The notes: generated from the sequence alone by a model not told the origin. A stretch of 64,000 nt of DNA from Pseudomonas peradeniyensis (GCF_014268935.2 NZ_JABWRJ020000004.1:558001-622000); one strand, 5' to 3'. Shown: positions 8,339 to 14,840, numbered from the stretch's first letter. A program made the numbers and translations.

Positions 8339-8602
8339 TTAGTGTTTGTAGCGGAATGGCGCCGGGCCGCGGATGTCGAGGCCGGTGGCGAGCGCCCATA
8401 ACGCGAAAAGGAGGATGCCAGCGCTCAGTGCGGCAGCCAGGAATGTGGCCCGGCGCTCCTGGGCCGAACCGTCGGGCCTCTTGAGGCCCTGAATGATGAA
8501 GACGCAGCCAAGGAAGACGTTGGCGCTGATGTCGCGGTGCAGGGCGTAGCTGGCCAGGGCCAGGGCGAATGCCAGGAGGCTCCATGCGGTTGATGGCTTC
8601 AT
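8339..8602 (-). CDS. Small phage membrane protein
   Basis: 87 residues from the ATG at 8602, chosen because GGAAAG stands five bases before it; the frame is open to 8680 but the extension overlaps the divergent gene at 8662. Two hydrophobic stretches are seen (WSLLAFALALASYAL; FLAAALSAGILLFALWALATG) around a short polar loop (KRPDGSAQERR). Its place as the first late gene before two holin-like genes suggests a lysis-cassette membrane protein, but no family is recognised. Confidence 0.5.
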   Translation of the reverse strand: MKPSTAWSLLAFALALASYALHRDISANVFLGCVFIIQGLKRPDGSAQERRATFLAAALSAGILLFALWALATGLDIRGPAPFRYKH

Positions 8603-8661
8603 GCGCTTTCCATTCCTCCCTGCTACGATCAAAGCCTCACCATTTAGCGAGCCATACCGAC

Positions 8662-8898
8662 ATGAGCGAAAAAGGAACACTCGTTATTTCATTCCGGCAG
8701 GGAGGCCGAGACCTGCAGATTGCTCAGGACATGGTCCCGATCCACGCATCCGAGGAGACCGTGTTGTACCACTTACTCTCCAGCTACCAAGGAGTTCGCA
8801 TCGGAGTAGACGTGAACCCGGACGCGCGCGGAGTCGAAAGACTTCGACCTCAAGTTGAGGCGCTTGGAATCAGCGATGTAACCTGGAAGTTCGCATAA
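8662..8898 (+). CDS. Counter-oriented small phage gene (moron candidate)
   Basis: 78 residues (MSEKGTLVISFRQGGRDLQIAQD...), on the plus strand while every neighbour for 14 kb is on the minus strand. It is soluble, alternates strand and helix, and contains VRIGVDVNPDARGVERLRPQVEALGI, like a small alpha/beta protein; no family is recognised. The ATG at 8662 was chosen over upstream starts because of the sequence of the mature-looking N-terminus; the ribosome-binding site (GCGAG) is weak. TACGAT (8623-8628) could be a -10 box but has no good -35. Its stop runs directly into a strong terminator. Confidence 0.55.
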   Translation: MSEKGTLVISFRQGGRDLQIAQDMVPIHASEETVLYHLLSSYQGVRIGVDVNPDARGVERLRPQVEALGISDVTWKFA

Positions 8899-8930
8899 AA
8901 AACCCGGCTTTATGGCCGGGTTCGTATTTT
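8897..8930. terminator. Bidirectional rho-independent terminator
   Basis: Stem AACCCGGC / GCCGGGTT (8901-8908, 8915-8922) with a 6-base loop, CGTATTTTT after it on the plus strand, and six T after it on the minus strand. It ends the 8,662 gene. In the other direction it stands where lambda has tR', about 70 bp downstream of a candidate late promoter. Confidence 0.8.
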
Positions 8931-8968
8931 TCACTCCTCAACACGCGCAGGAATGACAGGATGTAGCA

Positions 8969-8998
8969 AATTTACGACATGGCGACATGATATTGCAA
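8969..8998 (-). promoter_or_regulatory. Candidate late promoter (pR'-like)
   Basis: On the minus strand TTGCAA (8998-8993), an 18-bp spacer and TAAATT (8974-8969). It lies just after the gene at the Q position and before a terminator, the place of lambda pR'. The boxes are only moderate matches. CGACATG occurs twice in the spacer. Confidence 0.3.
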
Positions 8999-9017
8999 GC
9001 ACTTTTGAGGGCCTTTT

Positions 9018-9698
9018 TCATGCCGCCTCGCCGGCCAGCACGCCAACCGCCTCCAGCATGTGCTGAGCCTCGACCAGGGCCTCGTCCACCATCGACTCCA
9101 GGTTGTCACGGATCGCCTTGCTCCAGCGCTGGTAGGTGCGCTCGGTGAGCCCCTGCGAATCCCATGTGGTCATGTCGTAGTTCGACTCGGTAAGAACGAT
9201 CATCTCGCCCGGTTTCGACTCGGCCATGGCTCGGGCATGCCTGTTCGCGCGCGCGACTGATTCGGCAGCCGCCTTGTTCCGCCAATCCCACTGCCCTTCC
9301 CTTTCGTTCTCGCGCGGCTCCGGCGCCTTTGCCTGCGTGACCTTGCGGGTGATGCCCTTGTACTGCTGCGGCACTGCCCAGGTCAGCACCGCCTGTTGTG
9401 TGAACCGGCGCGGCGCTGGACTTTCCACCACAGCCACCAGGCGCCCAATGGAATCGATTTTCCGCCCTCGGTGCGTGCTGTACTTCGCCACCAGGGCATT
9501 CCAGTGTCGCGGGCTGAGCTGGGCGTGCAGCAGCTTGTGCACGATGCAGTCAGCCAGCAAAGCGGCATCCTTGCCGGAGATCTCGCCCTTCTGCTTGGCC
9601 ATCTGGACCCTCGGCTCGAAGTCGCAGCCGCCGGCGCTGTTGATTGTCTCGGCGGCGAGTGCACGCACCACCGCGGAAATGACGTTGTGGTAGTTCAT
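9018..9698 (-). CDS. Unrecognised phage protein at the antiterminator Q position
   Basis: 226 residues, no family recognised. The N-terminus is helical (NYHNVISAVVRALAAETINS), then AALLADCIVHKLLHAQLSPRHWNALVAKYS, and the C-terminal third contains DSQGLTERTYQRWSKAIRDNL, which could be a helix-turn-helix. It is the last gene of the delayed early block, after ninB and ninG, and is followed by a candidate promoter and terminator, as Q is in lambda. A late-gene activator or antiterminator is therefore a reasonable inference. AGAGGA stands eight bases before the ATG, and the stop of ninG lies close by. Confidence 0.5.
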   Translation of the reverse strand: MNYHNVISAVVRALAAETINSAGGCDFEPRVQMAKQKGEISGKDAALLADCIVHKLLHAQLSPRHWNALVAKYSTHRGRKIDSIGRLVAVVESPAPRRFTQQAVLTWAVPQQYKGITRKVTQAKAPEPRENEREGQWDWRNKAAAESVARANRHARAMAESKPGEMIVLTESNYDMTTWDSQGLTERTYQRWSKAIRDNLESMVDEALVEAQHMLEAVGVLAGEAA

Positions 9699-10297
9699 GC
9701 TGCTGTCCTCTTGAGGTCGCGGAGCTTCTGGCGGTATAGGGCCTTGATTGCCTGCAGGTCTTCGATGGTCAGGCGCTGGGGCTTATGAGGCCCTTCGAGC
9801 CAGTCGACCCGGTCGGCGCCGATGCGTTTCACCAACCGGATACGGTACTCGACCGCGTTACCCGACAGGTTCCGGTTGCACTTCACGCACTGCCGGTGGA
9901 CGTTCAGCGGCTCGAACCGCAGCTCCGGGCAGGCGCCGACTGACCGGTAATGGCCGGCGTCCCAGCGGCTGCCGGTGATGAGGTCGTGGTCGCTCGGCAG
10001 CGAGTCGCAGCTGATGCACGGCAGCCCGGCGTCCCGTTCGCGGATGTAGGCGTTGAACGCGGCTTGGGTTTCAGCCATGTGCTCGCGGCGGGTCTTCAGC
10101 TTCTCCCGGCGCTCCTGCAGGTCCTGGCGGGCCTGCTTGGTGATGGCCTTGGCCGCGATCTTCTGCAGCTTCGGGTCTTTGGCTATGGCCTTGGCACAGG
10201 CGATGCTGCACACCTTCTGTGTGGTCATCGTCGGCTTGAACAGCTTGCCGCAGCCTGGGGCTTTGCACTTCTTCGGTTTGATCTCCTTGGCCAGCAT
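9695..10297 (-). CDS. ninG: NinG (Rap) recombination protein
   Basis: 200 residues. The N-terminus begins MLAKEIKPKKCKAPGCGKLF, a first Cys pair, followed by VCSIACAKAIA. The NinG core is seen in CISCDSL, WDAGHYRSVGACPELRFEPLNVHRQCVKCNRNLSGN, which carries the zinc-binding Cys and His of an HNH-like fold. Lambda Rap is a structure-specific endonuclease acting on recombination intermediates. The ATG at 10297 overlaps the ninB stop (ATGA); longer reading upstream has no support. It pairs with ninB here, as in lambdoid phages, and with RecT/YqaJ encoded on the other arm. Confidence 0.9.
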   Translation of the reverse strand: MLAKEIKPKKCKAPGCGKLFKPTMTTQKVCSIACAKAIAKDPKLQKIAAKAITKQARQDLQERREKLKTRREHMAETQAAFNAYIRERDAGLPCISCDSLPSDHDLITGSRWDAGHYRSVGACPELRFEPLNVHRQCVKCNRNLSGNAVEYRIRLVKRIGADRVDWLEGPHKPQRLTIEDLQAIKALYRQKLRDLKRTAA

Positions 10298-10695
10298 CAG
10301 TACTGCCCTCCCCACCGATCCGACTCAGTCCAGCGCACCCCGTGTTCGGCGCCGAAGGCGTGCATCACCTCAAACAGATCGCTGAACCACTTCTGCGACT
10401 GCTTGCGGGTCGAGACGCCCAGGACGACGAAGCCGCCGTCGATACCCGGCACCGCGTCCTGCTTCTGCACCGCGGCGCTGAAGATGTGCTTCCAGTCCTC
10501 GTCGGTGAGCTTGCGGCCATACCACTCCACCTGCTGGGAGACGTCGCGGAGCATTGCCCACATCTTCCGGTTGCAGACGTCGGGACGCTTCTCGTCCTTG
10601 ATGACCACCACCTTTGGCTTGGTCAGGTCTATAGCGTGCAGGGCGCCGTAGAGGCGGTTGAGGTCCTGGGTGCTGCGAATGGCGAACTCGGTCAT
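10297..10695 (-). CDS. ninB: NinB (Orf) recombination protein
   Basis: 132 residues, the normal size for the family. MTEFAIRSTQDLNRLYGALHAIDLTKPKVVVIKDEKRPD and the following RKMWAMLRDVSQQVEWYGRKLTDEDWKHIF are characteristic. NinB binds single-stranded DNA and takes over the loading role of RecFOR during phage recombination. AAGGAG stands before the ATG. Start and stop both overlap the neighbouring genes as ATGA. Confidence 0.9.
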   Translation of the reverse strand: MTEFAIRSTQDLNRLYGALHAIDLTKPKVVVIKDEKRPDVCNRKMWAMLRDVSQQVEWYGRKLTDEDWKHIFSAAVQKQDAVPGIDGGFVVLGVSTRKQSQKWFSDLFEVMHAFGAEHGVRWTESDRWGGQY

Positions 10696-10925
10696 GGCTT
10701 CTCCTTGCGGCAGTCGTTGCAGCCAGGCCGGCAGATCCACTCCGGCATGGGGTCGCCTTCTCGGCGCTCGATCCGCTCCACGGCGTCGCCGCGGCGTACG
10801 CAGCCGGCCACGAACTTGGCGGTGCTCTTCTCGTACCCCTTGTCGTCCCAGCACGCAGCAGAGACCTTTCCGCAGTCCCGGCGAGCGATGTACTGGTGAC
10901 CCAGGAATTTGCGTTGCTCGGTCAT
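10692..10925 (-). CDS. Small Cys-rich phage protein
   Basis: 77 residues from ATG 10925, coupled to both neighbours by ATGA overlaps. It has a Cys cluster at the end (EWICRPGCNDCRKEKP) and Cys at positions in RRDCGKVSAACWDD and FVAGCVRR, which suggests a small metal-binding fold. No function is recognised. It sits between the replication protein P gene and ninB, a place where lambdoid phages carry variable small nin-region genes. Confidence 0.5.
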   Translation of the reverse strand: MTEQRKFLGHQYIARRDCGKVSAACWDDKGYEKSTAKFVAGCVRRGDAVERIERREGDPMPEWICRPGCNDCRKEKP

Positions 10926-11683
10926 ACGCCCTCCCCGGCCGGCTGCCCGGCGCGCTTGATGTTCAACTTGGCCAGCAGGTGTGCACGGCACGCGGCGGCG
11001 CTGGTTGGGATTTGCTGGATCTCCAGCAGGCGGACCTGGCGCTGGGCGGCGTATTCGTCAGCGAGCTGGGCCAGACCCTTCTGGCTGTCGTGGCCAATGC
11101 CGGTGGCGATATCGCCCAGTGGCTCGCCGGCCACCAGCATCCGGATCGTGATGTCGTAGGCCCGCGCAAACACCTTCTCTGCCCGCTCCACCTCCATCGA
11201 CCCCAGGTTCTGCGCCTCGCACTGCAGGGCCGCGTGGCGCACCGCTGCGTGCGACCAGGTGCGGGAACCTGCCCTGCTGGGGTGGAAGTTCTCCAGCGCC
11301 TCTGCCAGGGCCCGCGCAAGCGGCGGAATGCCCATCTCTTCTGGAGTCGGCTGGCACAGCTTGATGAACTTGCCGCTGCTCGGTGCGAAATCGGTACCCA
11401 GCACCCGGCACTTCTGGATGCCGAAGCGGATCTGCTCGAGCGTGTTGATGCCCGCGGCGACGAAGGACTTGATCCAGCTGCGCTTGGCAGCCTTCAGGGC
11501 CTCGTCATCCGGCCAGGCCTGCTTCCACGCTGGGAAGATGGCCTGCAACTCCTTGAACAGCGCGTTGACCACTTCGGTGGTGCCGGGGTCCAGCTGCTTG
11601 ACCGGGGCCTGCACCTCGGCGGGCAGATTGCGGGCCGTGGCCATGATCTGCGTGACGCTTCTCAGCTTTGGTTGTGCGCTCAT
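10922..11683 (-). CDS. Replication protein P-like
   Basis: 253 residues. The N-terminal half matches the phage replication protein P family (VVNALFKELQAIFPAWKQAWPDDEALKAAKRSWIKSF, INTLEQIRFGIQKCR), which recruits the host DnaB helicase to the phage origin bound by O. The segment SGKFIKLCQPTPEEMGIPPLARALAEAL is also typical. The C-terminal half is helical and variable. Its ATG overlaps the stop of the O-like gene, which carries the origin, so the whole lambda-type replication unit is contiguous. Confidence 0.85.
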   Translation of the reverse strand: MSAQPKLRSVTQIMATARNLPAEVQAPVKQLDPGTTEVVNALFKELQAIFPAWKQAWPDDEALKAAKRSWIKSFVAAGINTLEQIRFGIQKCRVLGTDFAPSSGKFIKLCQPTPEEMGIPPLARALAEALENFHPSRAGSRTWSHAAVRHAALQCEAQNLGSMEVERAEKVFARAYDITIRMLVAGEPLGDIATGIGHDSQKGLAQLADEYAAQRQVRLLEIQQIPTSAAACRAHLLAKLNIKRAGQPAGEGV

Positions 11684-12459
11684 AAGGCCCCCAGGTCATC
11701 AGCCCAGCTGGTGTCGTTGAAGTCGGGACCGTTGCGGCGCTGGCCCTGCTGGGCACCAGGCAGCACCTTCTCCGGGAACAGGCCGGTCCAGCCGTTGCTG
11801 ATGGACTGGTTGATCACGGCGTCTGCTGCGTGGTGCTTGGCCAGCTGGGCGGCCTGGCGCTCGCACGACGTCTTGGTCAGGCGCTTGCCGATTTCCTTGC
11901 GGTGCTGGCACCAATCAGCCCATACGGCGTCGCTGACGTTTGCCGGCTTTGCAGTCATCGGATCGAACTTAGGAGCCTTCTTCGGAGCCGCAGGAGCGTC
12001 AGCGACTGGCTTCTTAGGTTCTTTGATGGTTCTTTGATGGTTAATTGATGGATTGGGTGCAGCTCCTGCACCCCGTTCTGTCGTGGTTTGCACCCCGTTC
12101 TGTCGTGAGCTGCACCCCGTTGTGTCTTCATTTGCACCCCGTTCGGAACCGGGTGCAGCTGTTGCACCCCGTTCTACGCACAAGTCGTAGACGGTCGGGC
12201 GGCGGTCGTGACGGTCGATGTAGGCGCCGGCAATGGCCTGATTTCCAAGGCGAATCACGCCGATCTCCAGCAGGTGATCGAGCTTGTACTTCACCGTGCG
12301 GATAGACAGGCCGGTGTCATCGCTGATGCTGGCGGAGGACGGAAAAGCCCCTCGGCCGTTCTTGTCGGCATAGTTGGCCAGGACCAGCAGCACGTAGCGC
12401 GCAGTGGCGTCTACGATGTCGCGCTGCTCCAAGGCCCAGGACATGGATTGGACGCTCAT
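11680..12459 (-). CDS. Replication initiator O-like protein (contains the origin)
   Basis: 259 residues. Residues 1 to about 90 are a winged helix-turn-helix (SISDDTGLSIRTVKYKLDHLLEIGVIRLG) like the DNA-binding domain of phage O proteins; the C-terminal part (MTAKPANVSDAVWADWCQHRKEIGKRLT) is helical. Between them is a low-complexity region encoded by repeated DNA (ERGA, TTTERGAG, QNGVQ), that is, by the iterons. Start at 12459 chosen over 12468 because AAGGAG stands eight bases before it. Role: binds iterons inside its own gene and, with P, loads DnaB. Confidence 0.8.
   Translation of the reverse strand: MSVQSMSWALEQRDIVDATARYVLLVLANYADKNGRGAFPSSASISDDTGLSIRTVKYKLDHLLEIGVIRLGNQAIAGAYIDRHDRRPTVYDLCVERGATAAPGSERGANEDTTGCSSRQNGVQTTTERGAGAAPNPSINHQRTIKEPKKPVADAPAAPKKAPKFDPMTAKPANVSDAVWADWCQHRKEIGKRLTKTSCERQAAQLAKHHAADAVINQSISNGWTGLFPEKVLPGAQQGQRRNGPDFNDTSWADDLGAL
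12019..12180. other. Predicted phage replication origin with iterons and AT-rich tandem repeats
   Basis: Five copies of TGCACCCCGTT start at 12067, 12089, 12111, 12133 and 12163, the first four exactly 22 bp apart. Two inverted copies (GGGTGCA at 12055 and 12151) make short palindromes with the first and last copies. Next to them lie three 11-bp tandem repeats, TTCTTTGATGG twice and TTAATTGATGG (12019-12051), AT-richer than their surroundings and suited to DNA melting. The arrangement inside an O gene is that of lambda ori. Confidence 0.75.
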
Positions 12460-12866
12460 TGGCCGCACTCCTTGGCCATGGCCGCGTCGATACGGCGGTC
12501 GAGAATTTCCTGAGTGCTCAGAAAATCATGGCCATCCAATGGAAGGCTTTTCTGACGCAGCCAGCTGTACCGCTCGGCGTCCTTGCGCAGCGCGTCGTTT
12601 TCCGCGAGCAGCGCCAGAACCGCGGACCTCGCGGAACATACGAACTCAGCGAATTCTCTGGTGCAGATGCTCACGTATTCAGTGCCGTCGTATTCTTCGC
12701 CATCAATGGTGAAGGGCTGCCCGTACACGCTGTAAAAACCCGTTGAGCCTCCGCCAAGAGATTCGCCAGACGGGCCATTGAAGAACGGCTGAGTGTTGCT
12801 GTCCCAGTCCAGATCAGATGGGAACGCCTCAGCCAGCGCTTTCAGCTTTTGCTTATCGATGGTCAT
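12456..12866 (-). CDS. Hypothetical phage protein
   Basis: 136 residues, not assigned to a function. The middle is Gly-rich (FFNGPSGESLGGGSTGFYSVYG), followed by a beta-type segment (FTIDGEEYDGTEYVSICTREFAEFV) and a helical end (LLAENDALRKDAERYSWLRQKSL) that recurs in many small Pseudomonas phage proteins; a related DAERYRLLRER stretch is found in the gene at 24,493. Its ATG overlaps the stop of the previous gene and its stop overlaps the O-like start. Confidence 0.5.
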   Translation of the reverse strand: MTIDKQKLKALAEAFPSDLDWDSNTQPFFNGPSGESLGGGSTGFYSVYGQPFTIDGEEYDGTEYVSICTREFAEFVCSARSAVLALLAENDALRKDAERYSWLRQKSLPLDGHDFLSTQEILDRRIDAAMAKECGQ

Positions 12867-13186
12867 GGTGCCACCTTGAGACCAGCGGCCTCGATGGCGG
12901 CACGAACATCAGGAATGCGAGCGAGCCCCACAGGATCGTGCTCTGGAGCTTCGTAGGCAAGCTCGATCACTGAGCCCAAGTGCTCGGTCAGGCCTTCGTA
13001 TGCGCACGCCGATGGCAGCTCAACCACCACGGTTGAACGTGATGCTTGCCAGGCCCATGCGGCAGCCTTGAGCATCGCGGCTGCATCGTCGTTGGCGGTG
13101 GCGGTCATCTCGCCGAAGCCAAACTCTGCGCGGAACGCGGTCAGGAACTCGGATTTCATGTCATCTGTCATGTCGTGGATGCTCAT
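12863..13186 (-). CDS. Hypothetical phage protein
   Basis: 107 residues of helical, acidic sequence (MSIHDMTDDMKSEFLTAFRAEFG, AAAMLKAAAWAWQASRSTVVVELP) with no recognised family. The AWxWQASR segment recurs in small phage proteins of enterobacteria and pseudomonads. It is coupled to both neighbours by ATGA overlaps, with GGGG before the start. It belongs to the early leftward operon between the antirepressor and the replication genes. Confidence 0.5.
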   Translation of the reverse strand: MSIHDMTDDMKSEFLTAFRAEFGFGEMTATANDDAAAMLKAAAWAWQASRSTVVVELPSACAYEGLTEHLGSVIELAYEAPEHDPVGLARIPDVRAAIEAAGLKVAP

Positions 13187-13983
13187 GCCGCACCCCGCAC
13201 GGCTTTGTCGTGGGTGTGCAGGCCGTCCCAGTTCTTCTTCATGGGCAGCTCTCCGGCCAGGTACAGCTCGTACAGGCGCACGGCGCCCTTGCGCAGGAGG
13301 ATCGGTGTGTAGCTGATGAACGCCTCTTTCCCGTGCGGAGTGATCTCCTGCTGGTGCTCGGTCATGTACTTGTCGCGGGCATAGGCGGCGACGCGGTACC
13401 GGGTGCCGGACTTGCTCTCGTTGTAGAGCCAGTTGCGGCCTTCAAGGAAGTGACCCACCTGCATCACGTTGACCCCATTCAGGCCTTTGCAGAACTGAAC
13501 GTGACTCATGCCTTCCTTGAACAGGTTCTCCAGGTGGTCGATCTTCTTGGCCTGGGCCTCGACCTGGACGGTGAGCAGGACGCGGGCTTTCTCCGACTCC
13601 AGGGCCATCTGGAGGATTTCCAGCTTGCTGAGGTCGGCAGGCATCGGCTTCGATACCTGGGTCTCCAGCTGCTGCCAGCGGTCCACCAGCGCGGCGGTGA
13701 ATTCGGGCGACAGCTGGGCGACGACCACGAAGCTGTCGCGCTTTCCGATCAGGTACTGCTTGATGCAAAGCGGGCCAGGCCCCGGATTAGGGACTTCCTC
13801 AAACTGAGGGAGTCCGATCAGGCCTTTGGCGTGAAGGGATTCGATGGTCCGCCAGACATTGTCGTGGCGTTTTTGAGTGACCTCGGCAATCTCCCGCGAC
13901 GACATGCGCGCCACAGAATCGTGGTTCGCATTTTGTGGCGCGGGCCGATTGAGGGCCTGTACACTTGGGGTCTGCATGTGCAT
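13183..13983 (-). CDS. Rha-type phage antirepressor/regulatory protein
   Basis: About 266 residues from ATG 13983 (GTG 13995 and ATG 13977 are alternatives). The N-terminal part holds the Rha motif VARMSSREIAEVTQKRHDNVWRTIESL and the substrate-like segment KQYLIGKRDSFVVVAQLSPEFTAALVDRW. A coiled coil follows (KLEILQMALESEKARVLL...), then a C-terminal domain like that of KilAC/antirepressor proteins (GLNGVNVMQVGHFLEGRNWLYNES, YMTEHQQEI). Such proteins influence the lysis/lysogeny choice by acting on repressors. A long inverted repeat lies inside its first codons and a plus-strand terminator in its leader. Confidence 0.75.
   Translation of the reverse strand: MHMQTPSVQALNRPAPQNANHDSVARMSSREIAEVTQKRHDNVWRTIESLHAKGLIGLPQFEEVPNPGPGPLCIKQYLIGKRDSFVVVAQLSPEFTAALVDRWQQLETQVSKPMPADLSKLEILQMALESEKARVLLTVQVEAQAKKIDHLENLFKEGMSHVQFCKGLNGVNVMQVGHFLEGRNWLYNESKSGTRYRVAAYARDKYMTEHQQEITPHGKEAFISYTPILLRKGAVRLYELYLAGELPMKKNWDGLHTHDKAVRGAA
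13907..13942. repeat. Inverted repeat, copy 2 (CGCGCCAC arms)
   Basis: Arms CGCGCCAC / GTGGCGCG with the same spacing as the copy at 7602-7638 and an identical 14-bp right half (CATTTTGTGGCGCG). Here it lies inside the first 25 codons of the antirepressor gene. If translation starts later than assumed, it would lie in the leader. Confidence 0.6.
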
Positions 13984-14039
13984 AATTGGTCTCACTTATG
14001 TGATGTTGCAGATAGCCGGGCCGCAATCCCGGCTTTTTT
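13958..14039 (+). ncRNA. Possible short antisense RNA facing the antirepressor leader
   Basis: On the plus strand, against the operon, TGTACA (13958-13963), 17 bp, then CATAAT (13981-13986) make a plausible promoter. About 50 bases on there is a textbook terminator, stem AGCCGGG / CCCGGCT (14014-14034) followed by TTTTTTG. The RNA of about 46 bases would pair with the ribosome-binding region of the antirepressor mRNA. P22 sar RNA, antisense to ant, is the precedent. The terminator is clear; the promoter and function are inferred. Confidence 0.4.
14014..14039 (+). terminator. Rho-independent terminator on the plus strand
   Basis: AGCCGGG-CCGCAAT-CCCGGCT followed by six T. No annotated plus-strand gene precedes it, which is what suggests a short antisense transcript. 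Confidence 0.75.
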
Positions 14040-14074
14040 GTGCCTGTCTCCAGGGCTTCCCTTTTCAGGGCCTT

Positions 14075-14254
14075 TTAAGGCCGAGGCAGGTGCCGGATTT
14101 TTCCGGCGCCTTTAGGCCTCGTTTTCTCGACCAGGCTCTCCCGCACTATCTGGACGGCGTACTGTTCCGGGGTCATCCCGGCTTCCCTCGCCTTCTCTTC
14201 AAGCTTTCGGTAAAAGCGCTCCTCGAGGCCGTGGCAGATCGTGGTTTCAGCCAT
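14075..14254 (-). CDS. Small Arc-like ribbon-helix-helix protein
   Basis: 59 residues from ATG 14254. MAETTICHGLEERFYRKLEEKAREAGMTPEQYAVQIVRESL has the strand-helix-helix rhythm of Arc/MetJ-type DNA-binding proteins, with a basic tail (KTRPKGAGKIRHLPRP). Longer upstream reading lacks support. It lies between another small protein of the same type and the antirepressor gene, so local transcription control, as by Arc and Mnt in the P22 immI region, is a reasonable inference. Confidence 0.55.
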   Translation of the reverse strand: MAETTICHGLEERFYRKLEEKAREAGMTPEQYAVQIVRESLVEKTRPKGAGKIRHLPRP

Positions 14255-14273
14255 GGGTCCCCCTTCCGGGCCT

Positions 14274-14468
14274 TCAGGCCGTCTGCGTTGTCTCGTTATC
14301 ATCCTGAGAGATCAGGTGAGCGAGCTTCTCCTCCACACACATGCGCACGAATACGGCTGGCTGCAGGCGGTGGAGCTTCGCCACTGCCCTGACTGCCTCG
14401 TACGTGTCCTCGTCGTAGCGAGACTTGATCTCCCTGTCTTTCAGGTGGCGGCTATCGTCGTAGCTCAT
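14274..14468 (-). CDS. Small ribbon-helix-helix-like protein
   Basis: 64 residues from ATG 14468: MSYDDSRHLKDREIKSRYDEDTYEAVRAVAKLHRLQPAVF continuing VRMCVEEKL. The segment REIKSRYDEDTYEAVRAVA followed by a second helix is typical of ribbon-helix-helix repressors. It is the second gene after the early promoter, directly after the Cro-like gene. A role as an early-gene regulator is inferred. Confidence 0.55.
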   Translation of the reverse strand: MSYDDSRHLKDREIKSRYDEDTYEAVRAVAKLHRLQPAVFVRMCVEEKLAHLISQDDNETTQTA

Positions 14469-14497
14469 CGGTTGATGGTTCCTTGCTTGTGAATTGG

Positions 14498-14743
14498 TTA
14501 AGCGGCGGATTCGGCAGTCGTTGCCGCGATCGCTGCGAGTTTCGGGAAGAACGAGAAGGCCGAGACGCGGCCGTCGGTTGCCTTGTGCAGGTTCGCGGCT
14601 ACGTCCTCGGATGGTTTCCGATGGCCTCCAGCGATCAGCCACAGGTAGCCGACCGAGATTCCCGATGCGTCGGCCACGCGCTGGCGCTCATCGGCGCTGG
14701 CGCCAGAAAGCCAGGTCTGCATATCAGGGATGGGGGTTTTCAT
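14498..14743 (-). CDS. Cro-like helix-turn-helix regulator
   Basis: 81 residues from ATG 14743 (a GTG at 14752 is the alternative; AAGG stands eight bases before the ATG). The helix-turn-helix is DERQRVADASGISVGYLWLIAGGHRKPS, like YdaS/Cro proteins. It is the first gene of the leftward early transcript, divergent from the CI-like repressor, with shared operators in between. Expected to repress the repressor gene and its own promoter during lytic growth. Confidence 0.75.
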   Translation of the reverse strand: MKTPIPDMQTWLSGASADERQRVADASGISVGYLWLIAGGHRKPSEDVAANLHKATDGRVSAFSFFPKLAAIAATTAESAA

Positions 14744-14771
14744 CTTCGTCACCTTTCCGGGAGATAAACCA

Positions 14772-14800
14772 AATTTATCTCATGGATAATTTTTAGGCAA
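14772..14800 (-). promoter_or_regulatory. Early leftward promoter (pR-like) with operator
   Basis: Minus-strand TTGCCT (14800-14795), 17 bp, TAAATT (14777-14772). The operator TTTATC-TCATG-GATAAT (14774-14790) fills the spacer and covers the -10 box. The rightward promoter at 15702 has the same geometry. Confidence 0.6.
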
Positions 14801-14823
14801 CCGATGATTGATCTGCAAGGTTA

Positions 14824-14840
14824 TTTATCACATGGATAAA
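14824..14840. promoter_or_regulatory. Repressor operator overlapping the repressor start
   Basis: TTTATC-ACATG-GATAAA, a perfect match to the 17-bp operator pattern. An ATG at 14832 that could begin the repressor lies inside it. Binding here would affect transcription or translation of the repressor itself. Confidence 0.65.

Noticed and set aside
12067..12180. CRISPR-like repeat array
   Set aside because: The repeats are only 11-bp identical units spaced by 22 bp inside a coding region next to a DNA-melting repeat; they are iterons.
14469..14642. Upstream extension of the 64-residue ribbon-helix-helix gene
   Set aside because: The extension overlaps the Cro-like gene in another frame; homology-like sequence starts at ATG 14468.
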